DNA of 64,000 nucleotides from Isoetes taiwanensis (GCA_021234155.1 JAJEKV010000085.1:3668706-3732705); one strand, 5' to 3'; positions 20,842 to 32,570 are shown, numbered from the stretch's first letter. A program made the numbers and translations. Notes: generated from the sequence alone by a model not told the origin.

Positions 20842-22969
20842 ATGTCTGCCCGAGCTTTCACTCCAGAGGAGCTTCTTAGCTAGACGGCGTCTCGTTTGGA
20901 GTGCCATCAACGTCGCGAAGTTACTCGAGATATGTATGACACTGCTTATGATATTGAGGGAGGCCATATTCGCTCACGAGCTCAATCGGCGCCACCTACT
21001 CCTCGTGTTCACTCTCGTCCTGGCTCTCCTCCAGCGTGTAAACATTGTTCCCAACCTCAGTCACCTCATCATACACCTGTTCAGCAACCTCCAGCTTATT
21101 TCCACACTCCAGAGAGTGCCTACATTCATATCTCCTCTGGCCATACTCCTCTACCTTCACAACCATCATCTCCCCCTGGTGGAATGGGTTATCCCCATGT
21201 CTCTTTCGGACCTCCCCAGGTTCAGACATATCCTCAAGACCTCTTTTCAACAAACCCTTCCAGTTTACACTCTTACTGATCTCAAACCGCATGACCACGG
21301 ACCCCAAGGTCCTTCCCCACAGGAACCTCCTTTTGCACATCTTCAGGGTCTTTCTGCTCCTTTGCCACCCCATACGGAATCCATGGACGTTCCGCCCCAT
21401 TATGTTCCTCCTTATACACCGCCTCTCTATGCACACGGCCAGTCACAATCCTCTTTTCAGACTCTCAAACTGACCTATCCCACTTTTGGCAGTACTAAAG
21501 GCAAACTATTAGATCAAAGTGCTCAAGCCCACATGGAAGAATTTGAGGCTCTGGCTGTCCTAAATGGGCACGCTCAACCTCAACTAAAGTTCTATATCTT
21601 TTTCACCACGCTGCGTGGATCCCCTCATCAATGGCTCATGGCAAACAAAAGCCATTGGAAACAAAACTGGACTAAAATGAAGACTGCTTTCCTTTCTCAT
21701 TATGGGACCACAGATGATGATCAACTTCTTCTCAAGCAACTCAATGATCTTCAGCAAGAGCCCACGGAATCAGCCCGAGATTTTGCGGATCGTCTTCACA
21801 TCCTTCTCAGCAAACTTCAAGAGTACCCCACGCAAAGCCAAATCCTTGTCTGGTTTCTCCAGGGACTTCCTTCGGCTATTCGTCTCATGACTGAATACCT
21901 GCGCCCCAAGACTTTGGAGCAGGCCATCGAACTTGTCAATCATTCAGTTAATGTTTCCTCTCGCGGCGTGGCCCTCCAGGAGCTACCCTTCATTCCTCCT
22001 GTCATGGTACCTCAGACTGCAGTTCAGCCTCAACACTCAAATCCTCAACGCAGTCAAATTTGGTGCCACATCTGCAAATATCAAGACCATTTGGCCAATG
22101 AGTGCAACTCCACTAATGGCCCTCCTCATTGTAAACGCTGCAACATGTGCAATCATGCCACGGAAGAATGCACTCGTACTCATCCTACGCCATTCCGGCA
22201 AAAGATGGTTTATCAAGTCCAGACCACGCCTCAGCAACAGACGTCATATCAACCTCAGCACTTTCAGGCACAACCTCCTCAACAGTATCAACAAACTCAG
22301 CAGCCACGGGGACAAAGCAACCGTCCTCCTTTTGATCCTGCTAAAGCTCAGTGTTATCACTGTTTGGAATGGGATCATACCACCACGGCGTGCCCTCAAC
22401 TTCCTCAAGTTCAAGTCCAACTTCCAGGCACGAATCAAACCACGTCAGTACGCCTCACGGCCTATCAACTTTGGATCGCTAATGGCAAACAAGGCCCTCG
22501 TCCTGTTCTCCGAAAGCCACCACGCGTGCCTCAACAATCACGGTATCAACCAGCTCCTTCGTCGACTCCTCCTCTGGATCAACAAGCTCAGGAAGAAATT
22601 TACCAGGCTCTCAATCCTCCAGTTCAACCGTCAAATTGGGTTGGTTTGGTTTCATGCCAGACCCGGGCGTCACGCCCCTTGACCATCATTCCTCATGATA
22701 CGTGCCCTGCTTTTGCCGTAGACACGATCCCTCATGACGAAGAAAAAAAGGTTCACTTTGCACCAGACTTGGATAAACTCATGCCTCATGTCATGCCCAA
22801 GGTACGACAAAGTATCCTCAACCTCATACAGGCTGCAGAAGGCCGCACACTTGCTAATGTGCACGCCACTACCAGGGCTCAACAGCGTCATGCCGCACCT
22901 CCGTCATCTCACACTCCACGCTCTCAGACATATCCGAATATTGCTGCCGAGGTGGAGTTTCTCAAATAA
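20842..22969 (+). pseudogene. Gag polyprotein of the gypsy element
   Basis: ATG at 20,842 (MSARAFTPEELLS) is followed by an in-frame TAG at 20,881. The frame continues to about 21,255, shifts by one base and stays open to TAA at 22,969. N-terminal part: Pro/Ser/His-rich. Middle: a retrotransposon gag capsid domain (YPTFGSTKGKLL, LRGSPHQWLMANK, LLKQLNDLQQEPTESARDF, LVWFLQGLP). C-terminal: three CCHC knuckles CHICKYQDHLANEC, CKRCNMCNHATEEC and CYHCLEWDHTTTAC. All keep C-X2-C-X4-H-X4-C spacing but lack the usual Gly before His. A Gln/Pro-rich linker separates knuckles 2 and 3. It would package element RNA. The TAA at 22,969 is followed by more in-frame sequence (VSASLPQTSAPLDPADS), so it is probably a nonsense mutation within a former gag-pol frame. 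Confidence 0.9.
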
Positions 22970-23065
22970 GTTTCTGCTTCTTTACCTCAGACTTCAGCTC
23001 CCTTGGATCCTGCTGATTCGTTTTCTCATGTTCCTTTGGAACTCCAAGAAGAACTGGCAAAAATC

Positions 23066-24060
23066 AAATTCCTTTGAGTTTAGCAACCATCTTGAAACTG
23101 TGTCCTGCTCTCAAGGACCAGTTGCCCCTTCCCACGGTTCTGGTTGGGGCTGTCGCTACCTCCACACCCACGGTACATGCCACGGTGGGCAATCAACAAG
23201 TCAACCATGTTCAAATTGACGGGGGTAGTGCTGTCAATCTTATCACAGATAAACTCAGAAAGCAATTGGGCATCAAGCAACTTTACCGTGCCCCTTATGA
23301 TATCAAGTTGACCAATGGCCATATCACGCGCCCTCAAGGCGTCACGCCCCTGCTTCACATCAATATAGGCGAATTGCGATTCCCTCTCGAATTCGGTGTT
23401 TGGAAAGCCGGTGAAGATCCTGGTGATTATGAAATGTTGGTCGGCAGACCTTTTCTCCGTCAGGCCAAAAGTATTCATTACTGGGCCACGGACCAGCTTG
23501 TCATTACAGATGGTCATCTGAATGCTGCCATGGATTTGGAAACCGGCAAGATCATCTCTGTTGAACATGCCAAACCTTCTCTCTCCGACACTAATTCTGA
23601 AGAAGCACAGAATATCTATCAGGTTCAGGTTCCACCAGCGAGTCTGCCGCTTTCATCCTACCCTGAATATGCTGATCCCTGGGGCGAGATGACTCTGGAT
23701 CAGGACCAGGCTGTCGCTGCTCTGCTCGACCCTTACCTGGCTCCTTGCAATCGAATTCAACGTCTTGACCATTTTTCCGACACAGAACCTTCTCCTGCAA
23801 CGCTGGACGTTCATGCTGTCATAAAGCAACCAATGTTGGATGACGCGCAGCAACCGCTTTTCTTCACAACACAAAATGCAGCTCCTCCTGTCATGTTTCA
23901 ACCTCCTGCTCATATTGTTCATGACACGGAAGTTGTTCCTCACATTCAAACTCCTGAGGTGGAGATTGTGGACGTTGGCAACAATCAGCCAGTCCGCCTA
24001 GCTGCAAATCTTCCAACCACCTATCGAGCACGCGCCATCACGCTCTTCAAAAAGTTAAAC
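23066..24060 (+). pseudogene. Retropepsin-like protease region of pol
   Basis: After a frame change near 23,065 the frame reads LATILKLCPALKDQLP, then VNHVQIDGGSAVNLI (Asp codon 23,218-23,220) and MLVGRPFLRQAKSIHYW. This is the aspartic protease fold of Ty3/gypsy pol: D-(S/T)-G becomes D-G-G, the flap region is LTNGHITRPQG, and the second hydrophobic block ends with GRPFL. It is followed by about 200 poorly conserved residues linking to RT. DGG in place of DTG/DSG would be unusual for an active protease, so either this lineage differs or the site is mutated. Confidence 0.8.
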
Positions 24061-24984
24061 AGATTTTTGCCTGGAGCTATAAAGATCTTCGGGGTATCAA
24101 CAAAGACTTGGGGGAACTCACTATTCCTACCAAATCAGATGCACGTCCTGTATAGCAACGACAGTACCGGCTCAACCCAAATTACCATGACCGAGTCAAG
24201 GCTGAAATTGACAAACTTCTAGCTGCAGGTTTGATCTACGAGGTCAAACATTCTGAATGGGTGAGCTCCATCGTCATTGCTCTTAAACACAACGGTAAGA
24301 TCCGCGTTTGCGTGGACTATCGCAAACTCAATCAAGCCATGGAGCGTGATCACTTCCCGCTTCCCTTCACAGACCAGGTTCTGGAAGAGGTCGCTGGTCA
24401 TGAAATGTACTCCTTCATGGATGGTTTTTCAGGCTACAATCAAATTTCAATCAAAGAAGCTGATCAACTTAAGACTACCTTCACCACCCCTGGGGCACTT
24501 TTGCCTACAAGGTGGTTCCTTTTGGGTTATCAAACTTTCCATCAACGTTTCAATGCATCATGCTTTCGGTTTTTCATGATTATATGAAGGAGAAACCCTT
24601 CCTCCAAATTTTTCAAGATGACTTTTCCGCCTACAGTTCCATGGATGACCACCTGGATAAGTTAGAGCTCGTCTTTCAGAAATGTGATGAGTCTGGCATT
24701 AGTCTCAATCCTGAGAAATGCACCTTCTACGTCACCTCTGGTGTTCTGTTAGGCCATGTGGTCAGTCAAGCAGGTATCACCACGGATCCTGCTAAAATCA
24801 GTTGCGTGCTTAAAGCTCAAGCACCATCTAATATCAAAGAGGCACGATCTTTTGTGGGCAAGGTAAATTACTATTCCACCTTCATTCCTGGACTTGCAGC
24901 CATTGCTGATCCCATTCATAAACTCACGGGTGACGAATCCACTTGGGCTTGGAATTCCCAGGCGGATGCTGCTTCCAACAGTTG
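24061..24984 (+). pseudogene. Reverse transcriptase domain of pol
   Basis: The frame enters with FAWSYKDLRGI (shifted from the protease frame). A TAG near 24,152 then precedes QRQYRLNPNYHDRVKAEIDK, WVSSIVIALKHNGKIRVCVD, YRKLNQAM and FMDGFSGYNQI. A single-base frameshift near 24,500 leads to VPFGLSNFPSTFQ and the catalytic box FQDDFSAYS (24,611-24,637), then GISLNPEKCTFYV and GKVNYYSTFIPGLA. The catalytic motif is FQDD where gypsy elements normally have YxDD or FxDD. Breaks: one stop and at least two frameshifts. Confidence 0.9.
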
Positions 24985-25640
24985 AAGATTTTGCTTACTC
25001 AGGCCCCCGTGCTTGTTCCTCCTCAATGGGACAAGCCTTTTCATGTTCATGTCGATGTCTCCGCATTTGCTATTGGTGCTGTTCTCTCACAAGCATTTGA
25101 TGCGCACACAGATAAACCGAACCGTTATGCCAGCAGAAAACTCAATCCTGTTGAGCGTAACTACTCTGCCACCGAGAGGGAGGCATTGGGCTTAATTTTT
25201 TGTGTCCAACGCTTCCGTCATTATTTGTTGGGCAGTCAGATCAAATTCTTTGTTGATCATCAGGCACTTCTTTATTTGATCAACAAGTCCACGCCCATGG
25301 GCAGAATTGCTCGTTGGGTCCTTCTTCTGCAAGAATTCGCTCCTTTTGAAATCATTCATAAAGCTGGCAAATCTCATGTCGTACCGGATTATCTCTCACG
25401 TATCCACACAGATGATCCCTCCACGGGTGTTTCAGATGCCTTTCCTGACGCTCAGCTGTTTTTGGTCACGGCCACGCCCCATTGGTTTTATAACTTCCAG
25501 CAGTATCTTCTCACTGGTGCTCTTCCCTCCGAAGATCCCACGCTCTCTCCAGAAAAGCTTCAATCACGCCGCCGTCAGTTTCTCCGTGAGGTCCGAGACT
25601 ACACGATGGTTGCGGGCCATCTTTACAAACGCGGCAAGGA
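24985..25640 (+). pseudogene. RNase H domain of pol
   Basis: QLKILLTQAPVLVPPQWDKPF opens the connection. Then come FHVHVDVSAFAIGAVLSQ (first Asp of the RNase H site), ERNYSATEREALGLIF (catalytic Glu), FFVDHQALLYLINKS (third acidic residue) and GKSHVVPDYLSRI at the end. All catalytic acidic positions that I can locate are present. The segment is continuous in the frame 24,943-25,836, which also holds the linker and the integrase zinc finger. Confidence 0.9.
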
Positions 25641-26911
25641 TATGGTCCTTCGACGCTGTGTCCTCCCTCATGAAGTGCCCGATATCGTTCGACACGCCCA
25701 TGAAGGGCTTGGTGGTGGTCATTTCCATGGTGACACCACGGCACACAAAATTCTTCTCGCAGGCTATTTCTGGCCCACGCTCTTCAAGGATGCCCACACT
25801 CACGCCCGCATGTGTGATCTGTCAGCGTGTGGGTAGGCCCACGGCCCGTGACGCTCTCCCGTTGACGCCAGTCGCCACGCCACTTCCTTTCAGCAAATGG
25901 GGAATGGACTTTGTGGGGCCCATTGATCCTCCTGTGCGGCACACTCGTGCCCGCTACATTCTGGTCATCACTGATTACGCTACCAAATGGGCTGAGGCTT
26001 GCGCACTTCCAGACAACACAGCAGCAAGCACAGTCAAGGTCCTCTATACGCACATCATCACGCATTTTGGCTGTCCCACGGAACTGGTCAGTGATCGAGG
26101 AGTTCATTTTGTCAACCACACCATCAAAGAGCTGACGGAATATTTGCTGATACATCATCGCAAAAGCACACCTTACTATCCTCAAGGGAATGGTTTGGCT
26201 GAAAGCACAAACAAGACTCTGATCACTATTCTCAAGATTTGTGACGCTTCTCGCACAGACTGACAAGACAAGTTACCTACTGTTCTTTGGGCTTACAACT
26301 GTTGTTTCAAGATTGCTACTGGTCACACTCCTTTTAAGTTGATTTATGGTCAAGAAGCATTGATGCCCTTGGAATATGTTCTTCCGACACTCCGTTTTCA
26401 ACTTGCTACCACTCATAACCCACCTACCGCTCTTCAAGAACGAGTTTACCAACTAGAACAGTTGGACGAACTTAGGCGAAATGCATATATTCGGGTTCTT
26501 CATGGTCAATAGTTAAGGAAATCTTTGCATGGCAAACATCTGAAAGCCAAAACTTTTCAAGAAGGTGATTTGGTTTTACTTTATGATTCTCGTTACAAAA
26601 ATTTTCCAGGGAAGTTAAAGTTCAGATGGCTTGGTCCTTATCAAATTGTTCAAGTGGTACAACCCAGCGTTTTCAAGCTGGCAGAATTAGATGGCACTCT
26701 ATTACCTTTCGCCTCAAACAATTTCATACAGCAGATACAGACAGTCATACACCTGATGACGCACAAGAATCTGCATCCACGGATAGTGACTAAAGCGGCA
26801 TATTTATATTATAGGAGGAAAATTTCCAAAATGTGGGCAGAGCCCATCTACTTCCGCTATGGGCAGGGCCCTATTTACCAAATGGGCAGCGCCCTATTTA
26901 CAAAATCCTAA
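25641..26911 (+). pseudogene. Integrase: H2C2 finger, DDE core, GPY/F module
   Basis: The zinc finger HAHEGLGGGHFHGDTT...C is split from its last CVIC(QR) by a frameshift near 25,835. The core carries WGMDFVGPID (first Asp), ITDYATKWAEA, ELVSDRGVHFVN (second Asp) and YYPQGNGLAESTNK (Glu). A TGA at about 26,261 and a TAG near 26,511 interrupt the frame (both read through in the same frame). The C-terminal module GDLVLLYDSRYKNFPGKLKFRW-LGPYQI is the GPY/F domain (26,568-26,650). I see no chromodomain after it. The 27.6-kb duplication breakpoint (26,402) falls between core and GPY/F module. Confidence 0.9.
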
Positions 26912-27721
26912 GTTTAAAAACCCTCTACTCCGGGTTGGGAGCAAAGGTTATGCAGAGGATGTGGTAGTAGTTTTGCTCAGGATCCCAGCACAGATGCAGC
27001 ACCACCTCCATGGCATTCGTCAGCGGGTCGGGATGCTCAGCCATCCCACTACACCACCCGTCCATAGGAATGCCGCGGTTACGGCATTTCTAGAGGTCAA
27101 GATCATTCATCTTGCAGGTAATCCACTCCTGGCAGTTCGTCGGCATAGTGCAGTTTTCGTTCACAGCGGCCATGCTCCTGATCATGAACTGGTGTCTCAG
27201 CTTCGACCACTGCTCGTCTTATATAGCCAAACCGACTGGCACCCTGTCGACGTGGACCAATCAGCCAATCGCCAACGTGGTTGCAAGGCTCTTTCTAAAT
27301 CCAGAATCTTTTCTCCCGCCGCATATCTAGCCATGGTACCTTCTGACTCTTCCTTTTTATGATATCCCACTTCGAGTTGCCAGCATTAAATGACATTCCT
27401 TCCTTTCATGCCCGTCGGACATTAATGTTTGTACCTTTGCCAGCTGTCACCTCAGTTAGTTCATTCACGTCTCATCTCCACCGTTCATCGCTTCTCCCTT
27501 AACTGCTTGGGGACTTAGCCAAATTTTTGCCTCTCAAGCGACTCCTTCGCATCTATCGCCACCTGGCACCATCAACGGTTGCTGTTTCATTCTCATCACG
27601 CCCCTTCGCAAACAGTTGTGCGTCCTAAAACCTTTTCGACTATCTTCGTTTTCGTCTTCTGCTCTCCGCCCTCCGGCTTCTCACGACAGTTCTTCCAGTT
27701 CCCTTCAGACGGTCTTCGGCA
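26912..27721 (+). other. Non-coding spacer between pol and the 3' ORF
   Basis: About 800 bases without a conserved frame. CT-rich patches and short frames only. It probably holds the leader of the downstream ORF. Confidence 0.5.
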
Positions 27722-30575
27722 TGGCTGCTCCACCCAAATTCCCTCAACTTCAAGCTTCTGCTCCACGGGATCCTGCACTTTTTGAGTCGGTGACCTTCTC
27801 AACACCCACCTTTCATGAAAGCCCTAGCAGGTCCGAGTCGAGCTGTGGCGGAACGCCATGGGCTTTATGCATTCTCCACACAGGAACTCCCTGCACCAAA
27901 TCCGGAGCAACTGAAGCAGTTTGTCACTCATATTATCAACAGCCCGGAAGGATACGCCACCACGGTCGATGGCACCACCATTTTGCTTACTCCAGTTCTG
28001 CTTTCTAAGGTATTCCACCTTCCTCTTGCAAGACCTTCTTTATCTTGGGCTGCCTTACAGGACCAGGATGTCACTCAGTATGGCGCAGCTCCTTATCAAG
28101 CCAACATGCATCGACTCACAAACATTGCCAAGACCCACGATACTTTTGTAAAGTTTCTGTGGCGCAAATTCTATGGGTATTCCATCAAGAATACCCATAT
28201 CAATAAACCGTTTTATAACATTGTCATTATGGCCGTCTATTCCACACATCCTATTGATTGGCCACAACTTTTGTTCCTCCGCCTTCTCCATGAAATTGAT
28301 CACATCCGTGCCACACCTTCTTCTGGCTTAGACACTGCTGTGGGTGCTCACCTCCAGGCCATCATCCGTCATTATATACCTGTCACCCGCCAAGGGTCCC
28401 CTTCCACTTCTCGTGCATCCACTCATTAATCCTTTCATTCCCTTCCTCAAAACCAGCAGGCTGAAGCTTCACGCCCTCCTCCTTCTCCTGGTCATGTTCA
28501 ACAACACGCCAAGCCCATTTCTGTCTCTTCTTCCTCCACGGAAACCATGCCTACCACTTCTCATCAAAATTCTCAGACGTCATAGACCCATCACCAACAG
28601 GGCCCTGCACCTCCACCTTCTCGCCAAGCCCTGTATCAATACCAGCAAGATGTCCAAGCTGTAGTTCTCAAGCTACAGGACTCCCAAGACGTCTTCATGA
28701 ATGGTGTTCAAGCCTACATGGAGGCCACGGAAGCCGTTCACAGGGATCTTCAAGCTGCCAACACGCAAGTTCAATCCCTGGAAGACAAGCTTCAACACAA
28801 GCACGAGGCTCTTTTACAGGCCCGTGAAGATCTCAAGAATGCACAAGATCAGACAAGCCTGCTTGCTGACCAACAGGCTCAGTTACAATCCACAATTCAA
28901 GAATTGCTTGAGCAGAACAAAGACAAGGATAAACTCCTTGGTGACAAGGATAAAGCCATTGCAGATCTTAACACCATGTATACTGAGCTCTCTCAAAATT
29001 ACAACACTCAACTTCAAGAGCTCAAGGAGCGCAACGAGCAGCTCCCCACTCTCCAAGACCAGCTGACCACGCTGCAAAATCAGGTCACATCTCTTCAGAC
29101 TCAGCTTACAGAAGCACAAAAACAAAAATTAATTGCTGATACAGAGATTGCCACGCTGCGACTACATACTCCTGGGCAATCCTCTTCACAGGGCACGCAC
29201 TCTCACAGACGGTTCCGTGATCAATCACGTCTCCTGCTCGAAAAGGATAATCAGATCCGTGACCTCGAACATCAACTCCAGCAAGCTGCTCAATCAGCAG
29301 AAGAAGCCCAAAATAAACAAGAGGGCTATATTGATATTGCTAGTCGCATTCCTGTGGATTTCTCTACTCCTTCCAGTTATCTGGATTATGTGGTTGCCCG
29401 ACGCCACCTTTTTCTTCTGAAGTGGTACGCGGCAGACGGCCAGCTTAATGCACAGCCACTACGCAGCGTGGATTTCCTCAGGATCTGGCCGGACCTTTCT
29501 GTTGAAGACAAAGGTTTACTCTGTGCTCTCTTAGTATTTGATCAAATCAACTGTGAGGATCCTGATTTGGTCATCTTCCGAGTTGTTCAGCCTATAGTTT
29601 ACATTTTTCATGATTTCTACCTGGCTGATACACAAGACAAGTTCAGAGATGAGGCACATCGAGTTTTTCACGGCAACCCTCATGCCCATTGACTGTTATT
29701 AGAAACCAATCCATATTTACAGGATCCTGCTCGGACCAACACTCTCTGTACTGAGTATCTGCCTGAGCTTGCTCAGCATTTACCTCTATGGCAAGCTGAA
29801 ACGCTGGTGCAGACTGGATAAAGATCTTGTTTGAGAATTCAGGGAGCAGGCTCAGCAGCCCACGCCCACGGGTTTGGCTCAATCTCCTTATGCTTCATTA
29901 GGCGCACCTGCACGCCTAAGGTTTCTTACCTCAGACTGGCGTCCGTTTTGGACAAAGGTCCTGGAAGGCCACGCTGGGTGGACTCCTCCTCAGATCTCGA
30001 CGGATCTCCGATGGGATCTGCGTTTTGTTCGACGCTCCAATTGGGAAAATGGTGCCACCTTGGACCACACCGAAAATTGGATATATATTGCCAATGAGCG
30101 TGGTTGGCAAACACCTGCTCATGCTGTCCATGGCCTTGATGCCTTCTTGGAGAATGCCGCCACCTCACCGGATCCTTCAGTTCACCGTCAAGCAGGCTTC
30201 TGTGCTGCTCTCAAGTGCCTCCTGTTAAGCTCGCTAAATCAGCAACGTCCTATCTTTTATTGCAACCCGAATGCCAGCGTCAGTGCCTTCGGCATCCAGA
30301 CCTGCCTTCTCATGGAATGCCAGTTCGTCCCTTCTGAGGCCCATGCTGCCCTTGAAGACATGGTACGCTCCGGATTTCTCATTGACGCTCATCTTGCCAT
30401 TGGGCTCAACACTCCTGAAGCTCTTCAAGCATGCCAAGATCTCATTGGCAACTATCATAATGGCCCGCGTCCTCACACTCGTGAGGATGAATTTCAGACT
30501 GCTGGGTTTCCGCCATCAGAAACACTTCCCCCTTTTCTTCACTTTGAGTGTCGTTTGGTGGGGGGGGAGGGTTAG
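27722..30575 (+). pseudogene. Large extra 3' ORF of the gypsy element (coiled-coil protein, unknown function)
   Basis: A former reading frame of about 940 codons lies in sense between integrase and 3' LTR. It starts at ATG 27,722 (MAAPPKFPQLQASAP). A frameshift near 27,830 leads to RHGLYAFSTQELPAP and GYATTVDGTTILLTPVLLSK, a globular part that resembles the N-terminal regions of plant-mobile-type domains. After TAA (28,427) and TAG (about 28,582) the same frame continues through a Pro/Ser/Gln linker. Then follows a coiled coil of about 200 residues (28,760-29,330; DLQAANTQVQSLEDKLQHK heptads). A second globular part has DFLRIWPDLSVEDKGLLCAL. After TGA (29,690) and a frameshift near 29,822 a third has SDWRPFWTKVLEGHAGW and WIYIANERGWQTPAHAV, with the stop inside the start of the LTR. 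I know no function. Extra ORFs in this position occur in Athila/Tat-like elements, where some were called env-like; I see no signal peptide or membrane anchor here. Confidence 0.75.
30556..30569 (+). other. Polypurine tract (plus-strand primer)
   Basis: TGGTGGGGGGGGAG lies directly before the 3' LTR, the expected position of the PPT. Confidence 0.8.
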
Positions 30576-31174
30576 TCCTGTACGTCCAAATACAGGACTA
30601 TTCATGCACACGACAGGTCAAGGCCAAGGATCCACAGTCAGGCACAGGTCAGTCGTCAAAGGCCCCACAGAAGCCCAAGCCGCCAGCCAAGCCGCAGACC
30701 ACGAAGGCCACGGGCACGAAGAGGTCGACGACAGACAAGTGACGGGCCGTCACCGCCAGCGTCAGCGTCAGCGTGACTTCAGGCACCTCAAGAGGCACCG
30801 CCAGTATTCCTGCAAATCAGGCCTCCTTCTAGGAGTCGGCACCGAAATTAGTCAGAGTGTCTATATTGGGCCAAAGGCCATTGTACTATATATATGAGTA
30901 GAGCTACCCTTCACGGGCTAGATGAGTTTTTGGTCTTATCTTACTTCTGCTTTCTCTCGATTGCGAGAGCTCATGTATCACAATTGATATCAAAGAGTTT
31001 TGTTCTCTTCCTTGTGTTCTTCATTGTTCTTCTTGTTCTTTTCTCTTTTCTCTTTTCTCTTCCTTAGTTTCTTTTGCAAATCCCGCGTGACACAGCTACC
31101 GGATTCTCCTGTTTGATCCACGGGTCCTCACTGAGGGCTGTCTTGCAGGAGTTCCCGAACCCAGACCCCAAACA
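30570..31174 (+). repeat. 3' LTR of the gypsy element
   Basis: Near-identical to 20,198-20,794. Its first base is G where the 5' LTR has T. It ends CCCAAACA and is followed by the TSD TAAGG. Confidence 0.95.
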
Positions 31175-32556
31175 TAAGGCCCATTTTCACATGGCCTTAT
31201 CCTAGTGGGCAACTGCCACACGGCCTCGCCCCATTGGTGCCACGTGGCATCCCATGTGAACCCTAACTTATATTAACCTAAACCCTAACCCTAGACCCTT
31301 TCCTGACCCTAGCACCCTGGGAACCTTCTTTGCACTCGAAACTCCGTTTCGAGCGCCATTTGCTGTGGCATAGCCTAGAGCAGCATCCTCCAGAGTGTGG
31401 ACTCGATCTTGGAGCGAAGCTGATTGGGAGGGAGTGCTTCCGGAGCAGGTATGTGGAGTAGTGCTCTTAGTAGTTCATCTAGAAGTCAGCACTCCAGATG
31501 GGTTCGTATTTCGTATCTAGAGTAGAGCCATCCTAGAACCCTTGTTCAACATCTTGAATCCTAATCAAGGAACCTAACTGTAAGTTAGATATGTATGATT
31601 AGGTTAAGATGTTCTTATGATGATTATCATGATATGATGTTATGTGATGTTGGTTGATCATGTTTGCTCCTCTTGTATTGGGAAGGGGGGTAGAGACCTA
31701 GTAGCCATTATGTAGTATGCTCCTAGTTTAGACCCCTTAGTTCCTATTATTATGCGGTCTGTGCATAGGAGCCCACCGGGCTACGGGGGCTATGACGTGA
31801 CTCAGCACTACATAACGGGGCTAGAGGTGATACGGAGGGAGGATCCCTGCTGAGCGTGGCTACTGAGGATCCCATAGCGGGCTAGGCCTATGGTAGGTCA
31901 CTTTGTGAGGGCCGGGCATGGGTCTAACACCTCCTGGGGCAATGGTGTCGCTCTGCCTCTTAGGAGTTGCAGGTGTCGGCCTGGCTCCTATTTTGGGGGG
32001 TTAAGTCGGATACGAATCGTGTGTCGCCACGATTCTCTAGCCGCCCGTGGAACCTCTAGACCCCGGGAAGGGGAGATGCAACCCTTCCTGCCTCATCGGA
32101 CCGGGGTGATGCAACCTGAAGTAGGCTCGATGGGTGCCATGAGATTGCGTATCCGAAAGGCTAGAGTCATGTCAAAGCCCGATCTAGCCTACACTCGGTC
32201 TGCTCTATCTTGAGGCCTAGCCAGTCAGTCAACCTCCTTAAGAGTCGGAGCCTGGGGTAGGAGCTCTGATGTTTTATGGCATATGTTTATCTCCTTTGCA
32301 GTTATGGATATGTGGATGGGCTACCCTTCGAGGTAGTATGATGTGTTGTTATTGCTAGTTCTAACATTATTTATGCTTCCGCTGTGATAGGAGCCTATAG
32401 GGGAAGGGCGCGCAAGACACCTTCGTGTCCCCTTCCCGCACTAAGGTGATCCCAGAGTGCGGGATAGACGGAGGGCCCGTGCGGTCGAAGGACCGGATGG
32501 GGGATTTTTTACGGAGTGTACGGCCGGGCGCCGTATATTTTGTAGGGAGCATCACA
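31175..32556 (+). mobile_element. Outer LTR element: remainder of its LTR
   Basis: Continues the LTR begun at 20,047 and ends GGGAGCATCACA. Just inside, GGCCTTATCCTAG (31,191-31,203) pairs with TTAGGATAAGGCC across the restored junction, so the gypsy element entered one arm of a hairpin. A short telomere-like run (CCTAAACCCTAACCCTAG, 31,279-31,296) is present. The short frames (for example 31,890-32,213) are not coding-like. Confidence 0.75.
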
Positions 32557-32557
32557 A

Positions 32558-32570
32558 TGGTATCAGAGCG
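32558..32570 (+). other. Primer-binding site, tRNA-iMet type, of the outer element
   Basis: TGGTATCAGAGCG begins one base after the LTR end. TGGTATCAGAGC is the standard complement of the initiator tRNA-Met 3' end used by many plant copia and some gypsy elements. This proves the direction (+) of the outer element and that it is not merely a solo LTR. Confidence 0.9.

Larger units (their letters stand above)
20198..31174 (+). mobile_element. Ty3/gypsy LTR retrotransposon, 10,977 bp, complete but inactivated
   Basis: LTRs are 20,198-20,794 and 30,570-31,174. The 5-bp target-site duplication TAAGG is at 20,193-20,197 and 31,175-31,179. A tRNA-Asp-type PBS follows the 5' LTR, and a G-rich polypurine tract precedes the 3' LTR. 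Gag, protease, RT, RNase H and integrase come in gypsy order (integrase last), followed by a large extra 3' ORF. By eye the LTRs differ by about a dozen substitutions and three small indels, so insertion is moderately recent. Several in-frame stops and at least five frameshifts make it non-autonomous now. The extra ORF and the PBS type recall plant Tat/Athila-group elements, but the order and content should be checked by phylogeny. Confidence 0.95.

Noticed and set aside
20996-22891. Other-frame and minus-strand open frames over gag
   Set aside because: Shadows of the gag frame; the capsid domain and zinc knuckles identify the true frame.
27722-30575. Envelope protein of an endogenous retrovirus-like element
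   Set aside because: No signal peptide, no C-terminal membrane anchor and no cleavage site visible; the coiled coil alone is not enough.
31276-31300. Telomere-like CCTAAACCCTAACCC
   Set aside because: Only about three imperfect units inside an LTR; not a telomere or a meaningful interstitial array.
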